Source: Haliclona indistincta
Taxonomy: Eukaryota > Porifera > Demospongiae > Haplosclerida > Chalinidae
Direction: 5' to 3'
Length of the DNA stretch: 64,000 bases
Assembly: GCA_964017065.1 (NCBI GenBank)
Contig: OZ024790.1
Location: forward strand, 498,701-562,700
The notes under the pieces are model-generated. The model ran no database searches. It was not told where the DNA came from and saw only the letters and a program-made list of their open reading frames with translations. This document shows positions 11,419-22,339 of the stretch, one piece after another; the first letter of the stretch is position 1; the number at the start of each line of letters is the position of its first letter. The translations under genes were made by a program, and so were the position numbers.

Positions 11419-12489
11419 CTCACCTTATCAAAGGCACAAGGCATCGTACGCTCAAGAAACTTGATACAATTCTCATCTGCTTCAGCAACACCAGGTCCTG
11501 AAGAGAAGAGGGGGAGGGAGAGAGGAAGGAGATAGAGGGAGGGAGGGAGAGGGAGAGAGAGAGAGGGAGAGAATGGGAGGGAGGGAGGGAGAGAGAGAGA
11601 GAGAAAGTGATAGAGAGAGAAAAGAGAGCAAGATGAATCAAGAAATAAAAAGAGGTAATGTGCTCCTCCCATACGTGGAGCTTTAAAAAATACTAAATGG
11701 GAACTTTCCTGTCCTTTAGCGATGGACTTTTGAATTTCATGCACTAATGTCTCTGATCGTGTGAATAAAGACAGCAGTGACTATAACACACTCCATGATG
11801 CCTCAAACTAACACTGGTATCTTGTGTGTGTGAAAGCTTCTATTATGAAGCGATGGTGATAAATTCACACATCAGTCACTTACCCTCATTCATCATGGCT
11901 ATGCTAGCCAGTAGACACTTGCCCAGTGACTCTTCCTTGCGGTACGGTATAGACCACTGGTCAGTGTGCACACGCCCCTCCAGCTCATAGAAGTGAGTGA
12001 GGGGGAACTCTATGTTACTGGAGCTGTTGGTACGATCAGCAGGCGCTGTGGACTGGGGTGGAACGTCCTCCATATCGTCCTCAGGGGCGGGGTCACTCCC
12101 AGGGAGGACCTTGTGTTCGTCAACCACTTCATCATAGCAGGCAGTTTGTCATCGTGGTGTGGGCGTGGTCGCTCCTCCCCCATACTATCATCTCGACGGT
12201 ACTCCATCGAGTCATCGATCTCACGAATCCTCTCGTCTTCCAGTGAGTAACTCACTGTGGTGGAGTCTCTGTCACTATCACTCGAGTCCACGTGAGTCTC
12301 CATATCATACGAGTTCTGTCTCTCTGGGTCGGGCAGTAGGACCTGTATAGCTGCCTCGAAGTCGTTCCCACACTCTTCAAGCACTCGACGCACTTGTTCC
12401 TCGTCTTCCAGACCCATTCCTATCAGCGACTGCACCTTCTCCTCCAGTGTCGCCCCGTCTTCTTCCTGCTGCTCGGTCTGTTGCTCCAT

Positions 12490-12803
12490 GGCGGGCACCT
12501 GGTGCTAGGAGAGAATTTCAAATTTCAAACATGTCTGCTCGTCAACAAAACAGGAAGAGGGAAGAGCGAGCGGTAGAGAGCGAGAGATAACTTACAGAGA
12601 AGAGCAAGTTAGAGAATATAGCGGGTAGTCGAGCAGGCGGCAGAGATATACCTTTGATGGAGCTATGGCGGGAGCTCCCTCTCTGCCTCGTTAAATTAGA
12701 AGGCGGGGCTATATGTCACGTGATAATAACTAACCACACCTGCCGATGCGGATGTGTGCGATGGTGTACGGAGTTGATTGATAATGAGCTACGCCCCTTT
12801 GTG
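12490..12803. promoter_or_regulatory. putative bidirectional promoter, USP24/IFT25
   Basis: The 314 bases between two divergent start codons must hold both 5' leaders. The stretch is locally richer in GC than the surroundings. A TATA box is not evident. The assignment is inferred from gene arrangement only. Confidence 0.5.
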
Positions 12804-13616
12804 ATGGAGAACCTAGCCAGCAGTAGTGCAGGCGCATTGGTAGCCGTGTGCTCGTCTAGCGACCCTGCCCATCCCGCTGATACTGTGATTGATGGGTGAG
12901 TGACATTGATACTGTGTTGATCACGTGATCTCTGTGATCATGCAGTGATCCCAGCTCATTCTGGATGACAACTGGTATGTTCCCACAAGAGATGGTGATC
13001 ACATTCCGATCACTGGTTGCCATGGATACCATCACTGTAAAGACAGTCAACAGTGAGCTGTAATACCATCACTCAATCATGCCTCCCTCTCCTCTCTTTC
13101 TCGATCCTCTCCCTCTGACATCAACTCAACTTGCTGCATGGGTCACAGTGCGGAGACTACGTGTTGAGCGCAGTGAATTAGCTGAACCATCTGACTTTGA
13201 AGCACTAGCAGAGAAAGGTGAACCACGCTTTATACACTCGCAACTTAGTGTGTAATATTTTACTATCATCACTCACACTCACTCACTAATGTTTCCTAAC
13301 TTGCTCTCAGATGTGGAGTCACAGGAAGATCAAGTGCAGTTACATCAGTTCAAGGTATATGTACATTAGCTAGTTGATAACATATTTAGATACTTTTTAT
13401 CTCTCTCTTCCTCCTTCCATCTCCTCACTATCTCTCTCCCGCCCCCTCCCCTCTCCCTCCCCCTCTCTCTCTCTCCGTCTCTATCTCTCTCTCTTTCTCT
13501 CCTCTCTCTAGCTAAACAAGACCACAGCTAGACACATCAAGCTCATTATTCTCAAGGCATATGGTCACTTTGTCTCTGTTCATGGATTATCAGTTACTGG
13601 CAGTGTAGTACAATAA
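12804..13616 (+). CDS. HSPB11: intraflagellar transport protein IFT25 (HSPB11), five exons
   Basis: IFT25 is a subunit of the intraflagellar transport B complex, pairs with IFT27 and moves cargo in cilia. Exons 12804-12895, 12946-13052, 13149-13217, 13311-13354 and 13512-13616 join in phase with GT-AG borders to give roughly 138 residues, close to the usual length. The family's single beta-sandwich (discoidin-like) fold is recognised from the VIDGDPSSFWMTTGMFPQE stretch after exon 1 and the C-terminal GHFVSVHGLSVTGSVV. I chose the ATG at 12804 because the family starts just before this region; an in-frame ATG at 12654 would add 50 unrelated residues. The gene is divergent from USP24, with about 315 bases between the two starts, so the two probably share a bidirectional promoter. 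Confidence 0.9.
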
Positions 13617-14654
13617 TCATATCATCCGATACCAAACACACATTACCATTCAGTGCTGGCAGTATATTATGTATCAAAACAGGATATTATAACAATGATG
13701 TGTGGTACTGTGTGTTTGATCCACCGGTTAGTAGCGTCTTTATTTGATTGATGATTTGAAGCAAGACGCATACAGCAGCACTAATCATCACTCTGTGACC
13801 ATGCATGTACATTCTATAGGGTAATATTAAGGACTAGCATGCAGATCATTACCTTTGTGTAGCCGCATGTCTTCAATAATAATGTGTATTAGCGTATGCT
13901 CTTAATTTGGTGGGTAAACCATTCGAGATATGTGAAGTCAGTTGTTTTGTTAATATTTTCATGCCAAATTAATTTAAGCTTCAAACTATTCCATAAAATT
14001 AATCCTTCAATGAAACCAATTTCCTAAGCAAGGATAAGTACATTCTCAAATCAATAGTGAGCATTATTTTATTTTTAATTTTACTCATGTAATATACCCT
14101 GGACTTCAATTTAAGGGAAGCATTTATTCAAGGAGGGCTTCTATTAATGAATGGTACTTAAAAATTTGTCAGAAATTTTTATCAGTTTACATAATTATAT
14201 CAAATACGTTTACATGATTATAAGAAAAACTAAAGAAAAGAAAGACAAAGCACAGACTGAGTACAGAACTAATATAAATGACTCAAGGTCAAAATAATGC
14301 ATTTACAGCTAATCAGAAAATTAAATCAGTCTTTTGTTGAAACAATGAAAAAGGGTTATTAATAATTATAGGTTAGGTGATGGATTCGAGGTGTCTACAG
14401 GATTAGGTAAAATATAAAAATGAAAGGAAAGACAAAACACAGACTGAGTGCAGAACTAAGGTTGGAAAAAATAAGAATTTAACTCAAATACAACAAAATT
14501 GTATATATTGGCGAAACAAATGCAATTATTATAGACAACATGATAACATACTATAGTCAATCATAGTACACACACATGATACCGATTTGTAAGTCATTCT
14601 TTATAATTATTTACAACATCTGTTAGCTACAAACTTGTCAAAACAATACAAATT
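13617..14654. other. intergenic DNA between convergent IFT25 and SNTX-like copy 2
   Basis: The first 50 bases are IFT25 3' sequence later amplified at 27.8 kb. From about 14440 the sequence parallels 29890-30120, the 3' flank of the SNTX-like copy at 30151, so the duplicated unit includes about 200 bases past the stop. Near 14370 lies a half-hairpin word, ATAGGTTAGGTGATGGATTC. No gene is seen. Confidence 0.6.
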
Positions 14655-17600
14655 TCATACAATTTTGTCCACTTGTTTTCCAACCCATTCCAAAGCATTG
14701 TGTGCTTTCATGTTGAGCCAATGTCTTCCACGTGGATCACCCATTGGCCTAGCTGGCCCGGTATAAAAGCAAGCTACATCGCCCTTTTCTACTTTCTTTA
14801 TCATCGATGCTTTCTTTTTTGCATCTTCAAGGCCTTTAACTCGATCCTGCCAGCCAAGCTTGTGTTCTTGCTTTTCAGCTTCAATGAGTAGTTCAATGTA
14901 TTCTTCTTGTGACATTGGATTAGGTTTCAATGCAATTTCTTGCAAACGGACTAAGCTATATCTAGCTTGTTGAAGCATATGCTCAATGACATCATCAACC
15001 TCACGTATTCTTTGGTTGATTTGTTCAATTATATCTTCCAATTCATTTTTAGAGGATTTAGCCACTTTATAACGCTCTTTGATCTCTTTGAGAGTTTGCC
15101 TCTCTTCACATTCATAAAACTCATACCGGTAGGGAGTGTTCTTGTGAACAGTCCAGGAACATTTACTGGGACAAATTGTACATGTGGTGTCTTCTTTCCA
15201 GGTGAACCAGGTCATTGCATGACATTCGTGTTTCTTGTCATTATCAGCTATAGTGCAGTGTATGTGGCAGGTGTAGTTACATTTCGTACATGTTGTAGTG
15301 AATAGACCATTTGGTAGACCGACCTTTCGCTGCTTCGTAACTTTAACTTTTATGGTAAAATCTTTATTTGCACGCATGTCAGCTTCTCTTTGCTTTATTT
15401 CATGTTTAGTTTTTTCTAACTCACTTTTCTCACTCAGCCCAGCCTGTATTTGAGGCTGTAATCCTTCCAGGCATACTTCTAATTTCTGTCGTTCAGTGAG
15501 GACTTCTTGAGTCAGCTGCAGACTACGAGCTTCTAGAATGAACAATGCGTTGAAGAAACGCTCAAAGCTTTCTATTCCCATATCCCAAGAGAGCATATTA
15601 AACTTTGCTTTCCTGCAGGACTTATCTGCAAATACAGCAGAATTGTTGAATTCAAAATATTCCTCATAAGGAATTTTAGCTTTATCAATAGCATCAACAA
15701 CTTGAGGCTCACCACCATCTGCAAAAGTGGTCATCAGAAAGATATTTTTAGCGATATCTTTTCCAAAGATGCTAAGTATTGCATTAAATATGTAACTTTG
15801 TGTTGGTGTGAGACGTGGCAGTGATGACTGCACAACGAAGCAAACTGCATGAAGCTGGTCAATGCCATTTTTGGTACAGAAGAATTCTTTTATTTGCGCA
15901 GTAATTTTTTTATCTCTTTCCAATCCTTCAGTATCACCAAACCCAGGAGTATCAATCACTGTCAGAGAATATGGTAAGGAAAAACCATCTTCATTGTGGA
16001 AGGTATATGCAGTGATTACTTTAGTCTGGCTCTTAGTCTGATCATCACTTGTCTTCTCAGTGATGAGTTTGAATCGATAGTCATCTTCCCACTTCACTCC
16101 AAGGATATAGTTAGCCATGGCATTGATTAAAGTTGACTTCCCTGATCCTGTGGCACCGACCAACATAACAACCTTTTGCGGAAAAGCAGCAGTAACAGAA
16201 CTACCACCCAAGGCATCTCTTTTTACAATTATTTCACTTTGAAATGTAACACGTGAAGGGAGTTTGAACACTTTTGGAATACCCTCTTGTATTGGTATAC
16301 CGCAGTGTGAAAGATATTTTTCTTTCAAAACCACTGGAGGCTTTGTTGTTACACTGTCGCTTACTGAACTATAAGGGCTACTACCGTAAGCATTTTCAGC
16401 TTTTATCACAAAGTGATAAATTGTGTTTGGAGTTAGGCCACTAATTGTAGCTATGATAGATTCACATGTGGCATAACTTTTGTTCTGGATCATGTTTACC
16501 TTGTTCCAGTTGTTTGGTTCGTAGGAGTAGCCGACAGTGTAACTAGTAATATCTGTTGACCCATGCTTTGGTACATCCCAGGCAAGTTCAGCACTGTTTG
16601 AGGTGATTGCTTTACAATGTGGCTTACCAGGAGGACCGATTGGTTCAAACTGAGCTGGTGATGCTTGATTTTGGTACAAAGAGATAATGGCTAGTTCACC
16701 TGTAGCTTGTTTAGCTAGTTTGCTCTGACCATTAGTAACTACATACTTCATACCTTGTCTATCATAGTTAGCTTTTACATGGCCAGCAAACAAATCTATT
16801 CGGTCTTGAATAGTTTCCAATGCATGTCCAGTGTACCAAGATTCTGATACAGTTGTTGTTTCTTCCACTATTGCCTTCCCATCTTGTAAGTAGGCTTCCA
16901 TTCTGTTCAAGGCATTGTGGTTATCCCAAAGTATATTAAAATCAAAACAGACCACGTCATGTGCATCATTTGTATCAAAGATAGCGTCTAGCTCACCATC
17001 ATTAAAGGCAAAGATCACATGCTTGTTCCTTTTTAGCATGGCAAGAAATTGTTCCAGATACCTCATTTCTTTCTCTTTTTCAAGAATTAATGAATTAAGG
17101 CTTTCTTGGCGAAAAGGAGAAAGGCTATTTTGCTTTATTACATCCTGTAGGTTCGTTATTGGAACTTTACCCGCTCTTATTCGTGGCAATAAAGTGGCTA
17201 TGTTAGTCTTCACAGTATGTGTATAATCACTGACCAACCTCTTTAAGTGGGTCAATTCCTTTTGGATTCCAGTAAAGCTTAAAAGAACATCACTTTGTTT
17301 GTGAATCAGATCTTTAGTTAGCACTTCCACTTCATCCAAGAAATCAAAAAGCGTTTCAATTTCTTTTAAAAATGAACTGCCGACTTCGTGAGCAAATCGT
17401 TGGCATTTTGTGTCTAAGTCTGCAAGAGGAAGCAATTGTACTTTCTTAGCTACAGCTCTATCTTTTATCAATTTGGGTAACTCCTTACAGACTTCAACAG
17501 CCTCTTGGAATGTTGTTGGGCAGCTGGGTAAGACGACATCGCCATAATACCTGCATGTAAACTTTCTTTCATCGACACTTCCATTTTCAGCAATTAAGCT

Positions 17601-18170
17601 AGCAGAGCCATCTATAGATATCCCATCATGTGAAAGAAGTTGCCGAATCTTCAGCTCCATATTTTCTTGAGTCGTTTTAACATCTTGATCTTTACCAACT
17701 TCCTGATCAAAAACAAAGAAAGCATCAGCGCCATAGACTACTCCTGTTACTACATGAGTTGCTATGTCTTCTTCAAAGACTTTAGGAAATTCTACCATTC
17801 CAAGAGGATCTAGTGTCAGCTGTTCAGAATGTTTTGTTGATTTATAGTTTAGGGTAACACGAGACATGTTTTTAGATGTCGTGCGATCATACAAAAATCG
17901 TGCAGCACCCTCAGCTTGTACTAAACCAGACAACAGGCTAAGTTGCAGATCATGATCAGCACTAAGTCCCAATTGGAAAGCTTTCTGGCTAAAGGTGTGT
18001 TCGCTAACTAGTTCAAACCTTGAGGATTCTTGTGCTATGGTAGACGACAATTTTAGCAGTGTTTCATGGCTCCATAAAGTCTTATCTGGTATGAGTTTGT
18101 TTGTACGGCAGTCGTACAGCATACCAAGCTTAAATGGAACACCAAGGCATGGCAGTTGTAACTGACTCAT
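14655..18170 (-). CDS. SNTX-like/FN3/AIG1-type GTPase protein, copy 2 (intact, 1171 aa)
   Basis: One uninterrupted exon. Residues 1-260 resemble the MACPF-like N-terminal domain of fish stonustoxin subunits. About 265-385 is helical, matching the SNTX FAT-like domain, and 390-500 (with GMKYVVTNGQSKLAKQ) fits the SNTX thioredoxin-like fold. About 510-612 is a fibronectin type III domain. About 660-880 is an AIG1/GIMAP-like GTPase with P-loop GATGSGKS (672-679), DTPG (740-743) and TTFADG near the G4 position. Residues 961-1004 hold a Cys/His cluster (C961, C964, C968, H971, C972, C983, C997, C1000, C1004) suited to zinc. About 1025-1075 is coiled coil. No signal peptide is seen, so a cytosolic protein is likely. 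The PRY/SPRY tail of true stonustoxin is absent. Function is unknown; a defence GTPase or membrane-active protein is inferred only. Confidence 0.9.
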   Translation of the reverse strand: MSQLQLPCLGVPFKLGMLYDCRTNKLIPDKTLWSHETLLKLSSTIAQESSRFELVSEHTFSQKAFQLGLSADHDLQLSLLSGLVQAEGAARFLYDRTTSKNMSRVTLNYKSTKHSEQLTLDPLGMVEFPKVFEEDIATHVVTGVVYGADAFFVFDQEVGKDQDVKTTQENMELKIRQLLSHDGISIDGSASLIAENGSVDERKFTCRYYGDVVLPSCPTTFQEAVEVCKELPKLIKDRAVAKKVQLLPLADLDTKCQRFAHEVGSSFLKEIETLFDFLDEVEVLTKDLIHKQSDVLLSFTGIQKELTHLKRLVSDYTHTVKTNIATLLPRIRAGKVPITNLQDVIKQNSLSPFRQESLNSLILEKEKEMRYLEQFLAMLKRNKHVIFAFNDGELDAIFDTNDAHDVVCFDFNILWDNHNALNRMEAYLQDGKAIVEETTTVSESWYTGHALETIQDRIDLFAGHVKANYDRQGMKYVVTNGQSKLAKQATGELAIISLYQNQASPAQFEPIGPPGKPHCKAITSNSAELAWDVPKHGSTDITSYTVGYSYEPNNWNKVNMIQNKSYATCESIIATISGLTPNTIYHFVIKAENAYGSSPYSSVSDSVTTKPPVVLKEKYLSHCGIPIQEGIPKVFKLPSRVTFQSEIIVKRDALGGSSVTAAFPQKVVMLVGATGSGKSTLINAMANYILGVKWEDDYRFKLITEKTSDDQTKSQTKVITAYTFHNEDGFSLPYSLTVIDTPGFGDTEGLERDKKITAQIKEFFCTKNGIDQLHAVCFVVQSSLPRLTPTQSYIFNAILSIFGKDIAKNIFLMTTFADGGEPQVVDAIDKAKIPYEEYFEFNNSAVFADKSCRKAKFNMLSWDMGIESFERFFNALFILEARSLQLTQEVLTERQKLEVCLEGLQPQIQAGLSEKSELEKTKHEIKQREADMRANKDFTIKVKVTKQRKVGLPNGLFTTTCTKCNYTCHIHCTIADNDKKHECHAMTWFTWKEDTTCTICPSKCSWTVHKNTPYRYEFYECEERQTLKEIKERYKVAKSSKNELEDIIEQINQRIREVDDVIEHMLQQARYSLVRLQEIALKPNPMSQEEYIELLIEAEKQEHKLGWQDRVKGLEDAKKKASMIKKVEKGDVACFYTGPARPMGDPRGRHWLNMKAHNALEWVGKQVDKIV

Positions 18171-18775
18171 GCTGCCTTCAGTGATCAGTGGTTGATCACA
18201 CTAAGTAAACACCACAAGGTGTTGTGACAGCACTACAAGTGATTTGCTCTTTTGGTTGTGACAATGCAGCTTCAATCGCACACGTTTTTTAAGCCACGTG
18301 CTGCTCAAGCGGTTATGAACTTAATGTCAACAAGATTGCACGCCTTGACACAAAGTACTAAGTTAATACTAATCTCTATATGATTTTCGACCAGTTGAGA
18401 AAGTTCAAGCTTGCTGATGTTTGTGATATAGCGACCAACTTGAATTGATAGCCTTTGCACGGCACACCTTTAAATGTGCATTTAGTTTCAAGCTTAAACG
18501 TGTGTCAGATTGTCAACAGAAATGATGAGGTATCAAAATCTGTAATAGTATAAAAAGAAAACTTTCACGATCATTTTAGGTTAAAATTATGTATTATGTA
18601 CAAAATGCAATGTGCACCAACAAAGATGGATTATCATTAATTGTGTGGCTAATAGATCAATACTAGCAAGAGTACATAATATCTTGTACTTATGTTTTTA
18701 GAGTTGACACAATATCTAATCTGTTTGTCAATTTTGTCTGTGTACATAATAGGTATTACCCCAAGGGATTCACAT
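18171..18775 (-). promoter_or_regulatory. conserved 5' flank of SNTX-like copy 2
   Basis: About 600 bases upstream of the start align with 33583-34170 upstream of the copy at 33582. Shared words include GTGACAGCACTACAAG/ATGACAGCACTACAAG, CGACCAGTTGAGAAAGTTC, TTGTGATATAGCGACCAAC and TTGACACAA. The match decays beyond the CCAAGGGA word at 18770/34162, so this is duplicated promoter-side DNA. No TATA assignment is made. Confidence 0.6.
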
Positions 18776-19003
18776 ATCTATTATCATGAATATCTATGGA
18801 CTGACTCCCATCCGCCATCTTATCCACTCGTGGCATCTGCGATCTCCCCCATTTTGAGTCGAGTTAGCTGAGCATGAACCACAGTTTGTTTGAGGTTCCT
18901 TAGATGGCCCTCACCATTGCTGCATCACTGCTATCAGTACTGCTATCTATGGCTGGGGCGGTGCTTGCATGCTGATTGATCATGAGAACTCCACTATAAA
19001 ATT
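18776..19003. other. unassigned DNA next to the palindrome
   Basis: No ORF or repeat is recognised between the duplicated flank and the palindrome arm. Confidence 0.4.
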
Positions 19004-19826
19004 ATTATCCATCACTAGTGCAGTCACTGATAAGCTAAACTATTCCTCGTCTGTGGAAAAATTAATTATGCATGGCTGTATAGCACCTAGAAGTGCGTCC
19101 TTTGCAAGTGCAGATGAAGATGCTTAAAATCAAATTTAGTTTTCTGGAGCGCTCAGTTTGCTCGTTGCTTTACAAGCACTGGACTCCTTGCAAGCCACAC
19201 CCATAAGGCTACTGAATTTTATGATTGTGATGGCTCTACTCAACCAACGTGTTCCTGTACATGTACCACAAGCATGTTGAACGAGCAAGCTGACTGAAAA
19301 GATACTGATATAGCACGAGAAACGGCGCCACATAGTTTACTGTGTCGTGGGTGGCCATCATGTTTTTTACACGCGGTACACAGGCAGCTGCCAAAATGTC
19401 ACAACTGAGAATATACATAGCTATAGTAATCAGAGTTACGTAGCCCAACCGTGATAAGATCTCACAATGAACTGATAGTGCGTATGTTTATATAATCTTT
19501 GAAAAACAACTATTTCATGGATAATGATTTCCTCCTTATATGGCTATTGACTGGGGTGAATTTTGGAATACTATAACATCGTTGATAGGGGAAGATAATG
19601 CTATGTGGCATCATTAAGAAGTATTCGGTTCAGTGCAACAACAAGTTTACTGATAGACTACTGTGGCACTAAATAAAGGCGACCATAAAGCAGTACTAGA
19701 GTACATGTAGTAGCCATGATGTACATTATACTGTCCATGCTCACTAGCCTCGTCCCCAGGCTCTCAATAGAGAGCCCGGTACATATTGTATGCGTATGCA
19801 TCAATTATGTCCAAATATGGGATGAT

Positions 19827-20026
19827 NNNNNNNNNNNNNNNNNNNNNNNNNNNNNNNNNNNNNNNNNNNNNNNNNNNNNNNNNNNNNNNNNNNNNNNNNN
19901 NNNNNNNNNNNNNNNNNNNNNNNNNNNNNNNNNNNNNNNNNNNNNNNNNNNNNNNNNNNNNNNNNNNNNNNNNNNNNNNNNNNNNNNNNNNNNNNNNNNN
20001 NNNNNNNNNNNNNNNNNNNNNNNNNN
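19827..20026. other. assembly gap (200 N)
   Basis: A run of exactly 200 Ns. The approximately 64 bases directly left of it (ending GGGATGAT) recur right of it (20027-20090), which suggests an unresolved overlap or an extra repeat copy. Confidence 0.98.
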
Positions 20027-20215
20027 CTCAATAGAGAGCCCGGTACATATTGTATGCGTATGCATCAATTATGTCCAAATATGGGATGATTTTCACCGAA
20101 TTCGCCGAATCGTGCCATTCGGTGAAATCATGCCATAATATAATATTATTTGGACATACATGCGCATACAATGTGTATGTGTACCATGGCCCAGGCTCTC
20201 GATAGAGAGCCTGGG
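20027..20215. repeat. nested smaller inverted repeat in palindrome centre
   Basis: The word around GGTACATATTGTATGCG (20041-20057) pairs with an inverted, slightly diverged copy at about 20150-20185. Inside, TTTCACCGAAT pairs with ATTCGGTGAAA near 20090-20130. Confidence 0.7.
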
Positions 20216-21039
20216 CCTGGGCCATATTTGGACATAGTTGATGCATACGCATACAATATGTACCGGGCTCTCTATTGAGAGCCTGGGGACGAGGCTAGTG
20301 AGCATGGACAGTATAATGTACATCATGGCTACTACATGTACTCTAGTACTGCTTTATGATCGCCTTTATTTAGTGCCACAGTAGTCTATCAGTAAACTTG
20401 TTGTTGCACTGAACCGAATACTTCTTAATGATGCCACATAGCATTATCTTCCCCTATCAACGATGTTATAGTATTGCAAAAATCACCCCAGTCAATAGCC
20501 ATATAAGGAGGAAATCATTATCCATGAAATAGTTGTTTTTCAAAGATTATATAAACATACGCACTATCAGTTCATTGTGAGATCTTATCACGGTTGGGCT
20601 ACGTAACTCTGATTACTATAGCTATGTATATTCTCAGTTGTGAAATTTTGGCAGCTGCCTGTGTACCGCGTGTAAAAAAACATGATGGCCACCCACGACA
20701 CAGTAAACTATGCGGCACCGTTTCTCGTGCTATATCAGTATCTTTTCAGTCAGCTTGCTCGTTCAACATGCTTGTGGTACATGTACAGGAACACGTTGGT
20801 TGAGTAGAGCCATCACAATCATAAAATTCAGTAGCCTTATGGGTGTGGCTTGCAAGGAGTCCAGTGCTTGTAAAGCAACGAGCAAACTGAGCGCTCCAGA
20901 AAACTAAATTTGATTTTAAGCATCTTCATCTGCACTTGCAAAGGACGCACTTCTAGGTGCTATATAGCCACGCATAATTAATTTTTCCACAGACGAGGAA
21001 TAGTTTAGCTTATCAGTGACTGCACTAGTGATGGATAAC

Positions 21040-21860
21040 GAGGTTACACGCTCACATAATTACGTGCATAATATTTGTTTACATTATAATGTGTTTAGAT
21101 GCAGGTACCGGCATGATTGGCTAATGAATTTTCGGTAAGTCATTTAGCAGAAGAAAAGGCCAGAGTGGTTAAAATCTGCTACATGCTACAAGTGAAGGGA
21201 TAGTTCAGTCATAGATTTTATAGTACAGGAATTGGAAACGATCGATCGAGCGCATAATTATTTGTGTGGTTACACGGACAGTCATCGTTGAACGACTATT
21301 GCAATTTTGACCGCGCCCACTAGAAATTGCCCGTTTTTAGCCAAGATTTGACCATAGACTTAAGAGTCTATGGTTTGACAGCGTCTTCTGTTGCTCTGTA
21401 AATTGCTTTACCGTTCAGAACCATCCATTTCCACTAGCTTACTGCCTTTCTACCTGCACAGCAATCCATATAGGCAGTGCAGAAAGTCGGTGAATATTCT
21501 ACCTCAAAAAACCAGCTGATAACTCGTTTCCTTGTCACCCGTTACATCTACAGCCCAGCTAACCCTTCCACTTCTACTAAACTTTGATCGAGGTGCATAA
21601 TAGACGAGCTGCATGCTGTATCCACGGAGGCTTTCTTTAGATGCCCAGCCTGGAAACAATCGGAACAGCTCGTCTGGGCGATAAACAGCCGCCTCTTTTA
21701 CCACGAGGTAGCTGAAAGTTAAAACTCGTTCAGCAGGTACTTACCATCTTTACAAGACGCTGCTTTTTTTGCTGAAAACAGGACAAATGTAGCCACAACT
21801 TGAGTACGTTCGGCGGCTAGGTCAGTGACGTCTTCCACGTGCTAATAAAAATTTAGTATA
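21040..21860. other. intergenic DNA, no supported gene
   Basis: A 66-codon minus-strand ORF at 21504-21704 is not recognised and lacks clear splice or domain support. Nothing repetitive was spotted. Confidence 0.4.
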
Positions 21861-22286
21861 CAGTCAACTGACCAGGACTATTTCGACGCGTTTTTGCGCT
21901 ACAGTGTTTAGTTCTCGTTCGTACAGTTGTAGCGAACATCGGATCGACTTGGAACTTTACCGAGCGCCTATTTTTGTTCAGATTTTGAATCGGTATGTTT
22001 AGCCACATCGACCGCGTTTTAATTCGTGAACCTTCGCGGGCCGGGCTATTTCGACCGCTGAATTCTGGCCGCCGTTTCTCGATCTCTACAGCGACGCTCT
22101 TACTCGTGGCTGCTTGAAGACTTGTATAGTGTTGCAAAGGAAATTGTCTGTTGAACAAGCTGGTTCTTGTTTTAATCATGTGCGCGCTACCGTTTTTATG
22201 CTATAAGCGAAAAGAGACTCCACGTTCCAATTGGATTTGTACGTTGAGTCAGAATAGCCCAGCGTCGGAATAGCCCCGGTTGACTG
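21861..22286. mobile_element. pogo/Tigger-like MITE with TA target duplication
   Basis: The left end CAGTCAACTGACCAGGACT and the inverted right end CAGTCAACCGGGGCTATTC are flanked by TA on both sides (21859-21860 and 22287-22288). Both continue into TATTTCGACGC/TATTCCGACGC. The CAGTCAAC terminus and TA duplication fit the Tc1/mariner-pogo superfamily. The minus-strand ORF spanning 21853-22179 is not a transposase. Confidence 0.75.
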
Positions 22287-22339
22287 TACGGCATTGATGG
22301 GCCGCGGGAGTTTGTATTATGTGATTTAGCTCGCACTAC

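Larger units (their letters stand above)
19004..21039. repeat. large inverted repeat (about 817-base arms) around an assembly gap
   Basis: The left arm 19004-19820 and right arm 20222-21039 are reverse complements with only scattered differences, so every ORF in one arm appears mirrored in the other. The 400-base centre holds 200 Ns (19827-20026) and a smaller nested inverted repeat. The outer boundaries are sharp, at TTATCCATCACTAGTGCAG on the left and its complement on the right. It could be a long-TIR (foldback) transposon or an assembly-induced palindrome. No transposase is recognised. Confidence 0.9.

Noticed and set aside
12654..12803. Longer IFT25 N-terminus from the ATG at 12654
   Set aside because: The added 50 residues are Cys-rich and unlike any IFT25; the ATG at 12804 fits the family length.
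19716..20326. ORFs crossing or flanking the N gap
   Set aside because: They contain Xs or mirror each other across the palindrome; no domain is seen.
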